Positions 42,008 to 56,419 of a stretch of DNA of 64,000 bases are shown here, piece by piece. Under the pieces are notes generated by a model, which saw only the letters and a list, made by a program, of their open reading frames with translations, had not been told where the DNA came from and searched no databases. The position numbers were made by a program, and so were the translations under genes. Within the stretch, counting starts at the first letter, position 1. Every line of letters starts with the position of its first letter. The stretch comes from Conus ventricosus (taxonomy: Eukaryota; Mollusca; Gastropoda; Neogastropoda; Conidae), in contig CM031601.1 of assembly GCA_018398815.1 (NCBI GenBank), positions 34,204,475-34,268,474 of the forward strand, read 5' to 3'.

Positions 42008-45000
42008 CTGAAATTGACCACAGCATCATCACCTCCAATGACCCAAATGCAAATGACAAACAGATTCATTCATAACATCCCTTGGTCATACTAACTTCCA
42101 CTCTTTGTTTTGCTAATTAAATGATGCTGAACCACAAATGCTTGCAGAACCATTGTTCAAAATAAATACATGTTATGACAAATGCACAGACATCTATAAG
42201 CAAATAAAAAAATGAGTAGAACTACAGGGCTAAGGCACATACATGTACAGACTTATCAGAGGACAACAAATGAAGCAATTACTGCATCAAATGGAGCATT
42301 CTGCATGGTCTTAGCTAACATTAACACTTTTGGTGTTGTTAATCAAGACATAACAAGAACAGAGACCTTTGCTGACTGGTATAGAAAGTCCTCATTTACT
42401 CCCTCCTGAATGTGTTACACAAACACTCTGCTGTCCTCCATTCTTTCAGGCTAGAATAAATCTTGGCTGAATCCATTCTGTCTTCATTTCAAAATACATC
42501 TTGCCTGGTCCTGTCTTCAATACAAAATAAATACTGAATTTTCTGTTTTCATTTCAAAATAAATCTTGGTTGCCTCTATTCCATGTTCATTTCAAAACAA
42601 CCTTGACTGCATCTACTCTTTCATTTCAAAATGAATTTGGGCTGCATCTATTCTGTCTTCATTTCAGAATAAATCTTGGCTGGCCCTATGCTGTCTTCAT
42701 TTTCAATATAAATCTGGGTGGTTCCATTCTGTCATTTCAAAGTAAATCTTGGCTGGTTCTATTCTGTCTTCATTTGAAAATAAATCTTGGCTGGTTCTAT
42801 CTTGTTTTCATTTCAAAGTTCCATTTTATCTTCATTTCAAAGTAAATCTTGGCTGGTTCTATTCTGTCTCCATTTCAAAGTTCCATTTTATTTTCAATTC
42901 AAAGTAAATCTTGGCTGGTTCTATTCTGTTTCCATTTCAAAGTTCCATTTTATCTTCATTTCAAAGTAAATCTTGGCTGGTTCTATTCTGTCTTCATTTC
43001 AAAATAAATCTTGACTGGCTCTATGCCATCTTCATTTTCAAATCAAATCTGAGTGGTTCCATTCTGTCTTTATTTCCAAATCAATATTGGCTGGTTCTAT
43101 TCTGTATTTCAAAATAAATCTTTACTATATCTCTTTTGTCTTCAATACACAACATAAATTTTGACTAGTCTGTCTTATTTCAAAATAAACCATGGCAGAT
43201 CTCATTCCCTTTTCATTTCAAAATGAATTTGGGTTGCATCAATTCTGTCTTCATTTTGGCTGCTTTTGTTTCGTCTTCTTTTCAGATCAAATCTTGGCTG
43301 GTTCTATTCTGTTTTCATTTCAAAAGAAATCTTGGCTGCATTTAATCTGTCCTCAAATGAACACAGATTTTGGCTGCAATAATTTTGTTTTCATTTCAAA
43401 ATAAATCTTGGCTGCATTTAATCTGTCCTCAAATGAACACAGATTTTGGCTGCAATAATTTTGTTTTCATTTCAAAATAAATCTTGGCTGCATTTAATCT
43501 GTCCTCAAATGAACACAGATTTTGGCTGCAATAATTTTGTTTTCATTTCAATAATTTTGTTTTCATTTCAATAATTTTGTTTTCATTTCAATAATTTTGT
43601 TTTCATTTTAATAATTTTGTTTTCATTTCAATAATTTTGTTTTCATTTCAATAATTTTGTTTTCATTTCAATAATTTTGTTTTCATTTCAATAATTTTGT
43701 GTTCATTTTAATTAATTTTGTTTTCATTCAATAATTTTGTTTTCATTTCAATAATTTTGTTTTCATTTCAAAAGAAATCTTGGTTCATCTTGCCTGTTTT
43801 CATTTCAACATAAATCTTGGCAGCAACTATTCTGTACTCTTTTGAAAATAAATCTGGATGGTTCCATTCTGTCTCTATTTCAAAATAAATTTTGGCTGTA
43901 TCTAGTCTGTCTTCATTACAAAATAAATCTTATCTGCATCTAACCCGTCTTTACGTCAAAACCCATCTTGTCTGCATCTAGTCTCTCCATTTCAAAATAA
44001 ATCTTGGCTCCATCTTGTCTGTTTGATCTTGAAATAAATCTTAGCTGGTCACATTCTGTCTTCATAACAAAATATATTTTGATTTTATCTGTTCATCTAT
44101 TCTGTCTTCATTTGTAAATAAATCATGTCTGCATCTAATCTGTCTTCATGTGTAAACAAATCATGTCTGCATCTAATCTGTCTTTGTTTGTAAATAAATC
44201 ATGTCTGCATCCAATCTGTCTTGTAAATAAATCATGTCTGTATCTAATCTGTCTTCATGTGTAAATAAATCATGTCTGCATCTAATCTGTCTTCATTTGT
44301 AAATAAATCATGTCTGCATCTAATCTGTCACCCTGATGTGGCCCTTTGCAGTCGGCTGGGCTATAAGCAACATTATCTTATCTTATCTAATCTGTCTCCA
44401 TTTGCAAATAAATCTTCCCTGCATCTATTCTCTCTTCATTTCAAAATATATCTTGGTTGCAATTATTCCTTCTTATCTTGGCTGCAATTATTCTGTTTCC
44501 ATTTCAGAATAAATGTTGACTGCAACTAGTCTATCTTGATTTTTAAATAAATCTTTGCTGGTAATATTGTCTTTATGTCAAAACACATCTTGACTGAATC
44601 TATGCTGTCTCCATTCAAAATGAATGTTCACTGTACTTATTCTGTCTTTATTTCAAACTGAATTTGGGCTGGTTTGAGTCTGTCTTCATTCTGGCTGCAT
44701 CTGTGTTGTCTTCATTTCAAAATAAATCCAGATCCACAGACTAGCTGGGCTGAATAGAGAACACCATTAGTCCTTGTAATAGAGGCAACCATTAGTCCTT
44801 GTAATAGAGAACACCATTAGTCCTTGTAACAGAGAACACCATTAGTCCTTGTAATAGAGAACACCATTAGTCCTTGTAATAGTCACAAACATTGTGTACT
44901 GTGCTCTATCATGAATAGAGAACACCATTAGTCCTTGTAATAGAGAACACCATTAGTCCTTGTAAAAGAGAACACCATTAGTCCTTGTAAAAGAGAACAC

Positions 45001-48000
45001 CATTAGTCCTTGTAATAGTCACAAACATTGTGTACTGTGCTCTATCATGAATAGAGAACACCATTAGTCCTTGTAATACAGAACACCATTAGTCCTTGTA
45101 ATAGAGAGCATCATTAGTCCTTGTAATAGTCACAAACATTGTGTACTGTGCTCTATCATGAGAACACCATTAGTCCTTGTAATAGAGAACACCATTAGTC
45201 CTTGTAATAGAGATCATCATCAGTCCATGCAATAGTCACAAACATTGTGTACTGTGCTATTTCATGAGAACACCATTAGTCCTTGTAATAGAGAACACCA
45301 TTAGTCCTTGTAATAGAGATCATCATTAGTCCATGCAATAGTCACAAACATTGTGTACTGTGCTCTATATGATACACCATTAGTCCTTGCAATAGTCACA
45401 AACATTGTGTACTGTGCTCTATCATGAATAGAGAATACCATTAGTCCTTGCAATAGTCACAAACATTGTGTACTGTGCTCTATCATGAATTGAGAACACC
45501 ATGAGTCCTTGTAATAGTCGCAAACACTGTGTACTGTGCTCTATCAGGAAACACCATTAGTCCTTGTAATAGAGAACATCATTAGTCCTTGTAATAGTCA
45601 CAAACATTGTGTACTTTGCTCTATCAGGAGAACACCATTAGTCCTTGTAATAGTTACAAACTGTGTACTTTGCTCTATCATAAATCATAACAATTATTTT
45701 GTATATGGAATCATTGTCCATGTTGCTTTATCTTAAATTGTAGCAATCATTATGTTTGTGGAATCTTTATGCTTATTACTCTATTATGTTTGTAGAATCA
45801 TTGTGCATGTTGCTCTATCTTAAATCGTAACAATCATTTTGTTTACGGAATCTTTGTGTATGTTGCTCTGTCTTAAATTACAAAATCATTATGTTTGTGG
45901 AATCATTGAGTGCGTGCTCTCTCTTGGAGTATAACGATTACTATGTTAGTGGGATCATTGTAAACACTGCTCTATATTAAATCATAAGAATTGCTGTGTT
46001 TGTGGAATCATGTGTACATTGTTCCATTTTAAATTATGACAGTTATTATTTTTGTGGAATCATTGTGCATATTGCTCTATCTTAAAAAATAACAATTATT
46101 ATGTTTGTGGAATCACGTGTACATTGCTCTATCTTATAACAATTATTATGTTTGTGGAATCATGTGTACATTGCTCTATCTTAAATTATAACAAGTAATA
46201 TGTTTGTGGAATCATTGTGTACCTTGCTCTATCTTAGATTATAACAAGGAATATGTTTGTGGAATCATTGTGTACCTTGCTCTATCTTAGATTATAACAA
46301 GGAATATGTTTGTGGAATCATTGTGTTCCTTGCTCTATCTTAGATTATAACAAGGAATATGTTTGTGGAATCATTGTGTACCTTGCTCTGTCTTAAACCA
46401 TAAGTTTTATGTTTGTATAATCGCTGTGTACATAGCTCTATCTTAAATTATAACAAGTAATATGTTTGTGGAATCAATGTGTACATTGCTCTATCTTAAA
46501 TTATAAGAAGGATAATGTTTGCAGCTCTCTCTTCAAGCTTCCATCTTCCTGGAAGTGGTGTAGTGAATCCCATTTACTTTGATGTGACCCTTCTCCCCTC
46601 CACATTCCCACTCTAATCCACCCTCTTTATCTCTGTTATCAATGCCTCTCTTTTTCCCACTCTAATCCACCCTCTTTATCTCTGTTACCAATGCCTCTCT
46701 TTTTCCCACTCTAATCCACCCTCTTTATCTCTGTTATCAATGCCTCTCTTTTTCCCACTCTAATCCACCCTCTTTATCTCTGTTACCAATGCCTCTCTTT
46801 TTCCCACTCTAATCCACCCTCTTTATCTCTGTTACCAATGCCTCTCTTTTTCCCACTCTAATCCACCCTCTTTATCTCTGTTACCAATGCCTCTCTTTTT
46901 CCCACTCTAATCCACCCTCTTTATCTCTGTTACCAATGCCTCTCTTTTTCCCACTCTAATCCACCCTCTTTATCTCTGTTACCAATGCCTCTCTTTTTCC
47001 CCACTCTAATTCCCACCTCTCTTTAATCTCTGTTACCAATGCCTCTCTTTTTCCCACTCTAATCCACCCTCTTTATCTCTGTTACCAATGCCTCTCTTTT
47101 TCCCACTCTAATCCACCCTCTTTATCTCTGTTACCAATGCCTCTCTTTTTCCCACTCTAATCCACCCTCTTTATCTCTGTTACCAATGCCTCTCTTTTTC
47201 CCACTCTAATCCACCCTCTTTTCCATCAATCAGTTCACATTTATCCAAAGTAAAACTGGGGAGGGGGGGGGGGGGGGTATTTGTTATGGAGAAGAAGGGG
47301 GTGTCATATTCCAAATGAAAATTTTTGATGGGTTTTATACCCATGCAATCGTAATCAGCTTTTTTTTTAACAAAAAAAAAAAGAAAAAAAGAAGACATTG
47401 CTTTAACATGTAGAATGTGTTGAAAGTCACAGTAAACATTTCATCTCCAACAAGGCCACATGGCTTACGACTCATGCGGATTCAATAAATGGATACACAT
47501 CTTGAATTTCAAAAGCAGAATGTCTGGCTCTAGTCAATGTCAGTCGTGTTGTGTCCCCTGTGACAAAGCACAGACACAACTGAAGCCAGCAGATGTAGCA
47601 GCCCTTGAATGGACATTCAGCATGTTCCATACCCTTTCTTTTGTATGTGGGCACCCCTTCTACACCCCTCCTGCCCATTATTTCCAATTTCATTACATTG
47701 TCTATCCCCATGTCCATGTGAGGGATGAACATGAACATCACTGTCTATCCCCATGTCCATGTAAGGGATGAACATGAACATCACTGTCTATCCCCATGTC
47801 CATGTAAGGGATGAACATGAACATCACTGTCTATCCCCATGTCCATGTGATGGAAAAGGAATGTCACTGTCTATCCCCATGTCCATGTGAGGGATGAACA
47901 TGAACATCACTGTCTATCTCCATGTCCATGTGATGGAAAAGGAATGTCACTGTCTATCCCCATGTCCATGTGAGGGATGAACATGAACATCACTGTCTAT

Positions 48001-51000
48001 CCCCATGTCCATGTGAGGGGAAAGGAATGTCACTGTCTATCCCCATGTCTATGTGAGGGATGAACATGAACATCACTGTCTATCCCCATGTCCATGTGAG
48101 GGGAAAGGAATGTCACTGTCTATCCCCATGTCCATGTGAGGGGAAAGGAATGTCACTGTCTATCCCCATGTCCATGTGAGGGATCAACAGGAATATTACC
48201 TGGCTTAGATCGCACTGTCCAAGTCTCATAAAAGATGCCTGTGTTGTTGTCCCATTCTGTCCACTTGGCAAACTGGTTAAATATGGCTCCTGTACATAGA
48301 ACAATGTGGTTGAACATGGCTATAGAACAAACTGGTTGAACACGGCTATAGAATAATCTGGTTAAACAAAACTCCTGCACATAGTACACACTGGTTGAAC
48401 ATGGCTCCTGGACATAGAACAAACTGGTTGAAGATAGCTCCTGCACATAGAACAAACTGATTGAAGATAGCTCCTGCACATAGAACAAACTGATTCAACA
48501 CGGCTATAGAACAAACTGGTTGAACTTAGCTCCTGTGCATGGAACAAACTGGTTGAACATGGCTGCTGTGCATAGAACAAACTGGTTGAACATGGCTGCT
48601 ATGCATAGACCAAACTGGTTGAACATGGCTGCTGTGCATAGAACAAACTGGTTGAACATGGCTGCTATGCATAGAACAAACTGGTTGAACATGGCTGCTA
48701 TGCATAGACCAAACTGGTTGAACATGGCTGCTGTGCATAGAACAAACTGGTTGAACATGGCTGCTATGCATAGAACAAACTGATTGAACATGGCTGCTAT
48801 GCATAGACCAAACTGGTTGAACATGGCTGCTATGCATAGACCAAACTGGTTGAACATGGCTGCTATGCATAGACCAAACTAGTTGAACATGGCTGCTGTA
48901 CATAGACCAAACTGGTTGAACATGGCTGCTATGCATAGAACAAACTGGTTGAACATGGCTGCTATGCATAGACCAAACTGGTTGAACATGGCTGCTATGC
49001 ATAGAACAAACTGGTTGAACATGGCTGCTATGCATAGACCAAACTGGTTGAACATGGCTGCTATGCATAGACCAAACTGGTTGAACATGGCTGCTATGCA
49101 TAGACCAAACTAGTTGAACATGGCTGCTGTACATAGAACAAACTAGTTGAACATGGCTGCTGTACATAGAACAAACTAGTTGAACATGGCTGCTGTACAT
49201 AGACCAAACTAGTTGAACATGGCTGCTGTACATAGACCAAACTAGTTGAACATGGCTGCTGTACATAGAACAAACTAGTTGAACATGGCTGCTGTACATA
49301 GACCAAACTAGTTGAACATGGCTGCTGTACATAGACCAAACTAGTTGAACATGGCTGCTGTACATAGAACAAACTAGTTGAACATGGCTGCTGTACATAG
49401 ACCAAACTAGTTGAACATGGCTGCTGTACATAGACCAACTAAAATAGCTCATGCACATAGAACAAACTGGAAGAACATGGCTCATGCACATAGAACAAAC
49501 TGGCTGAACATAGTTTATGTACATAGAACAAACTGGCTGAACATGGCGCATATACACAGAACAAACTGGCTGAACATAGTTTATGCACACAAAACAAACT
49601 GGATGAACATAGTTCATGTACATAGAACAAACTGGCTGAACATGGCGCATATACACAGAACAAACTGGCTGAACATAGTTTATGCACACAAAACAAACTG
49701 GATGAACATAGTTCATGTACATAGAACAAACTGGCTGAACATGGCGCATATACACAGAACAAACTGGCTGAACATAGTTTATGCACACAAAACAAACTGG
49801 ATGAACACAGTTCATGTACATAGAACAAACTGGCTGAACATGGCGCATATACACAGAACAAACTGGATGAAAATAGTTCATGTACATAGAACAAACTGGC
49901 TGAACATGGCGCATATACACAGAACAAACTGGCTGAACATAGTTTATGCACACAAAACAAACTGGATGAACATAGTTCATGTACATAGAACAAACTGGCT
50001 GAACATGGCGCATATACACAGAACAAACTGGATGAACATAGTTCATGTACACAGAACAAACTGGATGAACATAGTTCATGCACATAGAACAAACTGGATG
50101 AACATGGCTCATATACACAGAACAAACTGGATGAACATAGTTCATGTACACAGAACAAACTGGATGAGCATAGTTCATGTACATAGAACAAACTGGTTGA
50201 ACATGGCTCATATACACAGAACAAACTGGATGAACATAGTTCATGTACACATAAACTGGATGAACATAGTTCATGCACATAGAACAAACTGGATGAACAC
50301 AGTTCATGTACATAGAACAAACTGGCTGAACATAGTTCATGTACATAGAACAAACTGGATGAACATAGTTCATGTACATAGAACAAACTGGTTGAACATA
50401 GTTCATCAAACTGGCTGAACATAGTTCATGTACACAGAACAAACTGGCTGAACATAGTACATGTACATAGAACAAACTGGTTGAACATAGTTCATGTACA
50501 CAGAACAAACTGGTTGAACATAGTTCATGTACATAGAACAAACTGGCTGAACATAGTTCATGTACATAGAACAAACTGGCTGAACATAGTTCATGTACAT
50601 AGAACAAACTGGCTGAACATAGTTCATGTACATAGAACAAACTGGCTGAACACAGTTCATGTACACAGAACAAACTGGCTGAACATAGTTCATGTACATA
50701 GAACAAACTGGTTGAACACAGTTCATGTACATAGAACAAAGTGGATGAACATAGTTCATGTACATTGAACAAATGGGTTGAACATATCTCCTGCACATTG
50801 AACACACTGGATGAATAGGTCTCCTCCATATAGAACAAACTGTACCTATCTCCTACACATTGAACACACTGGATGAATAGGTCTCCTCCATATAGAACAA
50901 ACTGTTTGTACCCGTCTCCTGCACACAGGAGTCACTTGGTTCAAGGCAGCACTACCTGTCATAATATCAAACATCAAGTGGTATTAATTAAGAAGACACC

Positions 51001-54000
51001 ACACCATTGATAATGGTTCAAGGCAGCACTACCTGTCATAATATCAGACAAACATCAAGTGGTATTAATTAAGAAGACACCACACCATTGATAATGGTTC
51101 AAGGCAGCACTGCCTGTCATAATATCAGACAAACATCAAGTGGTATTAAGAAGACACCACACCATTGATAATGGTTCAAGGCAGCACTGCCTGTCATAAT
51201 ATCAGACAAACATCAAGTGGTATTAAGAAGACGCCACACCATTGATAATGGTTCAAGGCAGCACTGCCTGTCATAATATCAGACAAACATCAAGTGGTAT
51301 TAAGAAGACACCACACCATTGATAATAGTTCAAGGCAGTCATAATATCAGACAAACATCAAGTGGTACTAACTCACCACAGGGAGAGATGCTGAGAGGAT
51401 ATGTTCCTAACTCACCACAAGGAGAGATGTTGAGAGGATGTTCTTTTGAGAAATGTACAGAGGGGGTAATGTTCTTTAACTTACCTTAGGGAGAGATGTA
51501 CAGAGGGGTAGTGTTCTTTAATTTACCTTAGGGAGAGATGTACAGAGGAGTAGTGTTCTTAAGCTTACATTAGGGAGAGATGTACAGACGGTAGTGTTCT
51601 AAAACTTACCTTAGGGAGAGATGTACACTGCTGAGAGAGTGTTCCTTAATTCACCATAGGGAGAGCTGCAAAGAGAGCACTTGTCCCTTAACTCACCATA
51701 CAGGATGACATGGAAAGGAAGTGTTCTTTAACTCACCGTATGTAATGAGGGGTGGGGGGTGGGGTTCCTTAACTCACCATGGGAAGAGAGATAGGGAGTG
51801 TTCCTTAACTCATCATGGGGACAGATGTGGACAGGGAGTGTTCCTTAACTCATCATGGGACAGATGTAGACAGGGAGTGTTCCTTAACGCATCATGGGGA
51901 CAGATGCAGACAGGGAGTGTTCCTTAACTCATCATGGGGACAGATGTAGAGAGGAAGTGTTCCTTAACTCATCATGGGGATAGATGTACACAGGGAGTGT
52001 TCCTTAACTCATCATGGGACAGATGTAGGCAGGGAGTGTTCCTTAACTCTTCATGGGAACAGATGTAGACAGGGAGTGTTCCTTAACTCATCATGGGATA
52101 GATGTACACAGGGAGTGTTCCTTAACTCATCATGGGGACAGATGTAGGCAGGGAGTGTTCCTTAACTCTTCATGGGAACAGATGTAGACAGGGAGTGTTC
52201 CTTAACTCATGGGGACAGATGTAGAGAGGGAGTGTTCCTTAACTCATCATGAGCACAGATGTAAACAGGGAGTGTTCCTTAACTCTTCATGGGAACAGAT
52301 GTAGACAGGGAGTGTTCCTTAACTCTTCATGGGAACAGATGTAGACAGGGAGTGTTCCTTAACTCATCATGGGGACAGATGTAGAGAGGGAGTGTTCCTT
52401 AACTCATCATGGGGACAGATGTAGAGATGGAGTGTTCCATAACACACCATGGCGAGAGATGTAGAGATGGAGTGTTCCATAACACACCATGGCGAGAGAT
52501 GTAGAGAGGGAGTGTTCCATAACACACCATGGCGAGAGATGTAGAGATGGAGTGTTCCATAACACACCATGGCGAGAGATGTAGAGAGGGAGTGTTCCAT
52601 AACACACCATGGCGAGAGATGTAGAGATGGAGTGTTCCATAACACACCATGGCGAGAGATGTAGAGAGGGAGTGTTCCATAACACACCATGGCGAGAGAT
52701 GTAGAGATGGAGTGTTCTTTCAGTCATCACAGGGTAAGATGTAAAGAGGATTAACTCTTCATTGAGAGAACTGCAGACAGTGAGTGTTCCTTCACTCACC
52801 ATAGAGAGAGACGCAGACAGGGAGTGTTCCTTAAATCACCATGGGAGATAAGAGTGTTCCTTCACTCACCATAGAGAGAGACGCAGACAGGGAGTGTTCC
52901 TTAAATCACCATGGGGAGATATGTAGAGGAGTGTTGCTCAACCCACCATAGGAAGAGATGTAGACAGGGAGTATTGCTTAACCTACCATAGGAAGAATTG
53001 CAGACAGGGAGTGTTGCTTAACTCACCATGGGGAAGATGTAGACAGGGAGTGTTGCTTAAATCACAATAGGAAGAGTTGTGGACAGGGAGTGTTGTTTAA
53101 GTCACCATAGGAAGAGATGTAGACAGGGAGTATTGCTTAACTCACCATAGGAAGAGGCGTAGACAGGTAGTGTTGCTTAACTCACCATAGAAAGAGATGT
53201 AGACAGGTAGTGTTGCTCAACCCACCATAGGAAGAGATGTAGACAGGGAGCATTCCTTGACTGACTGTAATGAAAAAATGAGGGAGCGTTCTTTAACTCC
53301 CTATAGGCAGAGGTGCAGAGAGGGAGTGATCCTCAACTCACCACAGGTAGGGATTTGGACAGGGAGTGTTCTTTACCTCTCCATAGACAGAGGCCTAGAA
53401 AGGGAGTAATACTTACTTCTCAATAGGATGGAAAATGATGTAGAGGGGTGAGAGGGAGTGTTTATTAACTCTCCATTGGGAGGAACGTAGACAGAAAGAA
53501 TCTCTTGGTTCCTTGTTGGTACTGATGTACCATTAGAAGAGACGTGGAGTACTCAACACTGGCACTGATAATAAGAGGGAGTGTTTCCTACCTCTCAATG
53601 GGCAAAGATGTAGACAGGGAGTGTTCTTCAACTCCTCATCAACACAACTGTAGAAAGTGAGTGTTCTTGAATTCCCCATGGACAGAGTCGTCAGAAGGTG
53701 TAATCCTTCATTCCCTAAAGCTAAACATGTAGAAACGGAATGTTCAGTTCTTCTCCTTAAGTATTGCTGTAGAGAGTGAGAGAGAGAGAGAGAGATAAGA
53801 TAAGATAATGTTGCTTATAGCCCAGCTGACCGCAAAGGGCCACATGAGAGAGAGAGTACTGGATAGAAATGTAGAGACAGAGTAGTCATTAACTTCCCAA
53901 AGATACAGAAGTACAGACGGAGTGTTCCTGTACCTACCAAGGCAAATATAGTAGAAAGGGAGAGTTCCATAGCTCCCCTATGCATCACTATGAATAAAAA

Positions 54001-54549
54001 CAAGGACTGTCCTTGCTGTTGTTCTGCCTTGCTACACATACACCAAGACAAACAAGTCCACACATCTTCTCCCACCTGTGATGTCGGCCACCTTGGTCAG
54101 ACTACCGTTTTCTGTCCAGTGCTTGGCGTCAATGCCATCATAAATGCAGGTAGCCCCTGGTTGCACCATACAAGTGTGTTGTTGGCTAATTCATGGGGAA
54201 AGGTGCAGTTGAAAATTTGGAAGAGCTCGTAATACTCCATGGTGAAGTTGAGGCCAGATTCCACATGATGGAAACCCACCGCATCGTGCATGATGTGCTG
54301 CAAAACACCGCCACACCGTCAGCACTTGCATGCACTCACAAGAGATACTTGCACACCTTAAGCATTTGCATGCACACACAAGAGATACTTGCATACCTTT
54401 TGTACTTGCATGCGCACACAGATTCATGCATACCTTATGCACCTGCAAGAACACACAGAGATACTTGTACACCTTATGCACTTGCATGCACACCTTATGC
54501 ACTTGCATGCACACACACGCAGATGCATTCACACCTTAAGCACTTGCGT

Positions 54550-54602
<53 letters not shown>

Positions 54603-54628
54603 TTCATGCATACCTTATTCACTTGCAT

Positions 54629-54682
<54 letters not shown>

Positions 54683-56352
54683 ACACACACATACACACAC
54701 ACACACACACACAGATTCATGCACCCTTTATGCACTTGCATGTACATACACAGATTCATGCATACCTTATGCACTTGCAAGAACACACACAGATACTTGC
54801 ATACCTTATACACTTGCATGCACACACAGATATACTTGCATACCTTATGCACTTCCATGTACACACACACCTTCATGCATACTTCATGCATTTATGCATT
54901 TGCATGCACACAGAGGTACTTGCAAACCTTACACACTTGCATGCACACACAGAGATGGTTGCACACCTTATGCACTTGCATGCGCGCGCACACACACAAG
55001 TTTCATGCATACTTATGCACTTGCATGCACACACAGAGATACTTGCATACCTTTTGCACTTAAATGCATACACAAAGATACTTGCATACCTTATGCACTT
55101 GCATGCACACACACACACACAGAGTTTCATGCATACCTTATGCACTTGCATGCACACATTGAGATGCTTGCACACCTTATGCACATGCATGCACACACAG
55201 AGATACTTGCATACCTCATGCACTTGCATATGCATGTGCATTGAGATGCTTGCACACCTTATGCACATGCATGAACACACAGAGATACTTGCACACCTTA
55301 TGCATTTGCATGCACACACAGAAATACTTGCACACCTTACGCACTTGCATGCACACACAGAGATACTTGCACACCTTACGCATTTGCATGCACACACAAA
55401 GACACATTTAAGTTTTAAGCATTCTTCATTGTTCTGCCACCCAAATAGTTTTTCATTTTAACATACTTCAATATGCAAACATTACTTGCATGTCAACCAT
55501 AACATGTTTTTATCATGTCTCTGAATAATCCTATATAAGCAGATTGAAAAGAAATGGTATAGTAACTGATCCCTGAGGAATAGCCCATGTTAATGAACGC
55601 ACTAAATCCTTCAAATTGCTGTTCAAGATATCAACTGGCAGTGGCTGAGGTAGGTTTCAAGGGAACAGAATCAGACATTATTTTCATGTTTTGTACAATA
55701 AAAATATAAAAAAGGTGGGTGGGGGGTGGGAGGGGCGCCCACTTACACACACATTCACTTTTTTGCGGGGCATATAAGTATCATTGCTATCATTTCTATT
55801 ACTTTCTGCTGGTGATGGGATTAGTGATATTAGGACCTAGTAATTATGTGCATAATGGCAGTGACAATAATGATAGTAATAGCAACAACAACAAAGACGT
55901 CAGTAATGATGAATATGATGATGATGACAGTCATGATGATAATAATGTGATGATAATCAGTATTGATTATGACGATGATGATGACAGTCGTGATGATAAT
56001 AATGTGATGTCAGTATTGATTATGACAATGATGATGACATTTATGATAGTAATACCATGATGGCAGCAGAAAAGATAACAATAACGGCAGAAGTAATCTT
56101 AATAATAGTAATAGTTGGTGGAAAGGAATAGAAATGGTCAACACATAGAAAGCAAATGGTACTATTGGATGATAATAATGATAGTATCAATGATAGTGTA
56201 GAAATGATTAGTAACACTGGCTAGAAATGAAATGAAATGATCAATAAGAAAACAGCAAGCATTCCTATTTTCAAAAAACAAAAACAAAACTTTAAAAAAA
56301 CCCAAAGAAAGTGAGACAGTGAGAAAGAAAAAGAAAAAAGTGCATGTATGTA

Positions 56353-56419
<67 letters not shown>

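Larger units (their letters stand above)
42430..44725. repeat. ~40-bp minisatellite with AAATAAATCTTGGCTG core, diverged, many copies
   Basis: Core tcatttcaaaataaatcttg then gctggttctattctgtctt. Sub-blocks are locally homogenised: 42890-42970; an 86-bp unit at 43340-43530; and a pure 20-bp block ataattttgttttcatttca at 43535-43765 (about 11 copies). A short TTATC-tailed SINE-like end (44329-44388) is embedded. CLN5 last intron. Confidence 0.9.

Noticed and set aside
48526..50838. 770-codon minus-strand open frame (Cys/Met/Val-rich) and plus-strand frames of 335 and 76-95 codons
   Set aside because: They are read through a 33-bp minisatellite whose period is a multiple of three. All frames without a stop in the unit stay open. 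No codon-level conservation, and the region is CLN5 intron.
52367..52802. 93-131-codon minus-strand frames of the type [17 protein letters not shown]
   Set aside because: Alternating 80-bp dimer of the ~40-bp array; three frames open together; intronic.
54193..55461. 422-codon His/Thr-rich plus-strand frame
   Set aside because: Produced by a 39-bp array and (CA)n. It runs antisense over a real CLN5 exon and has overlapping open frames in other registers.
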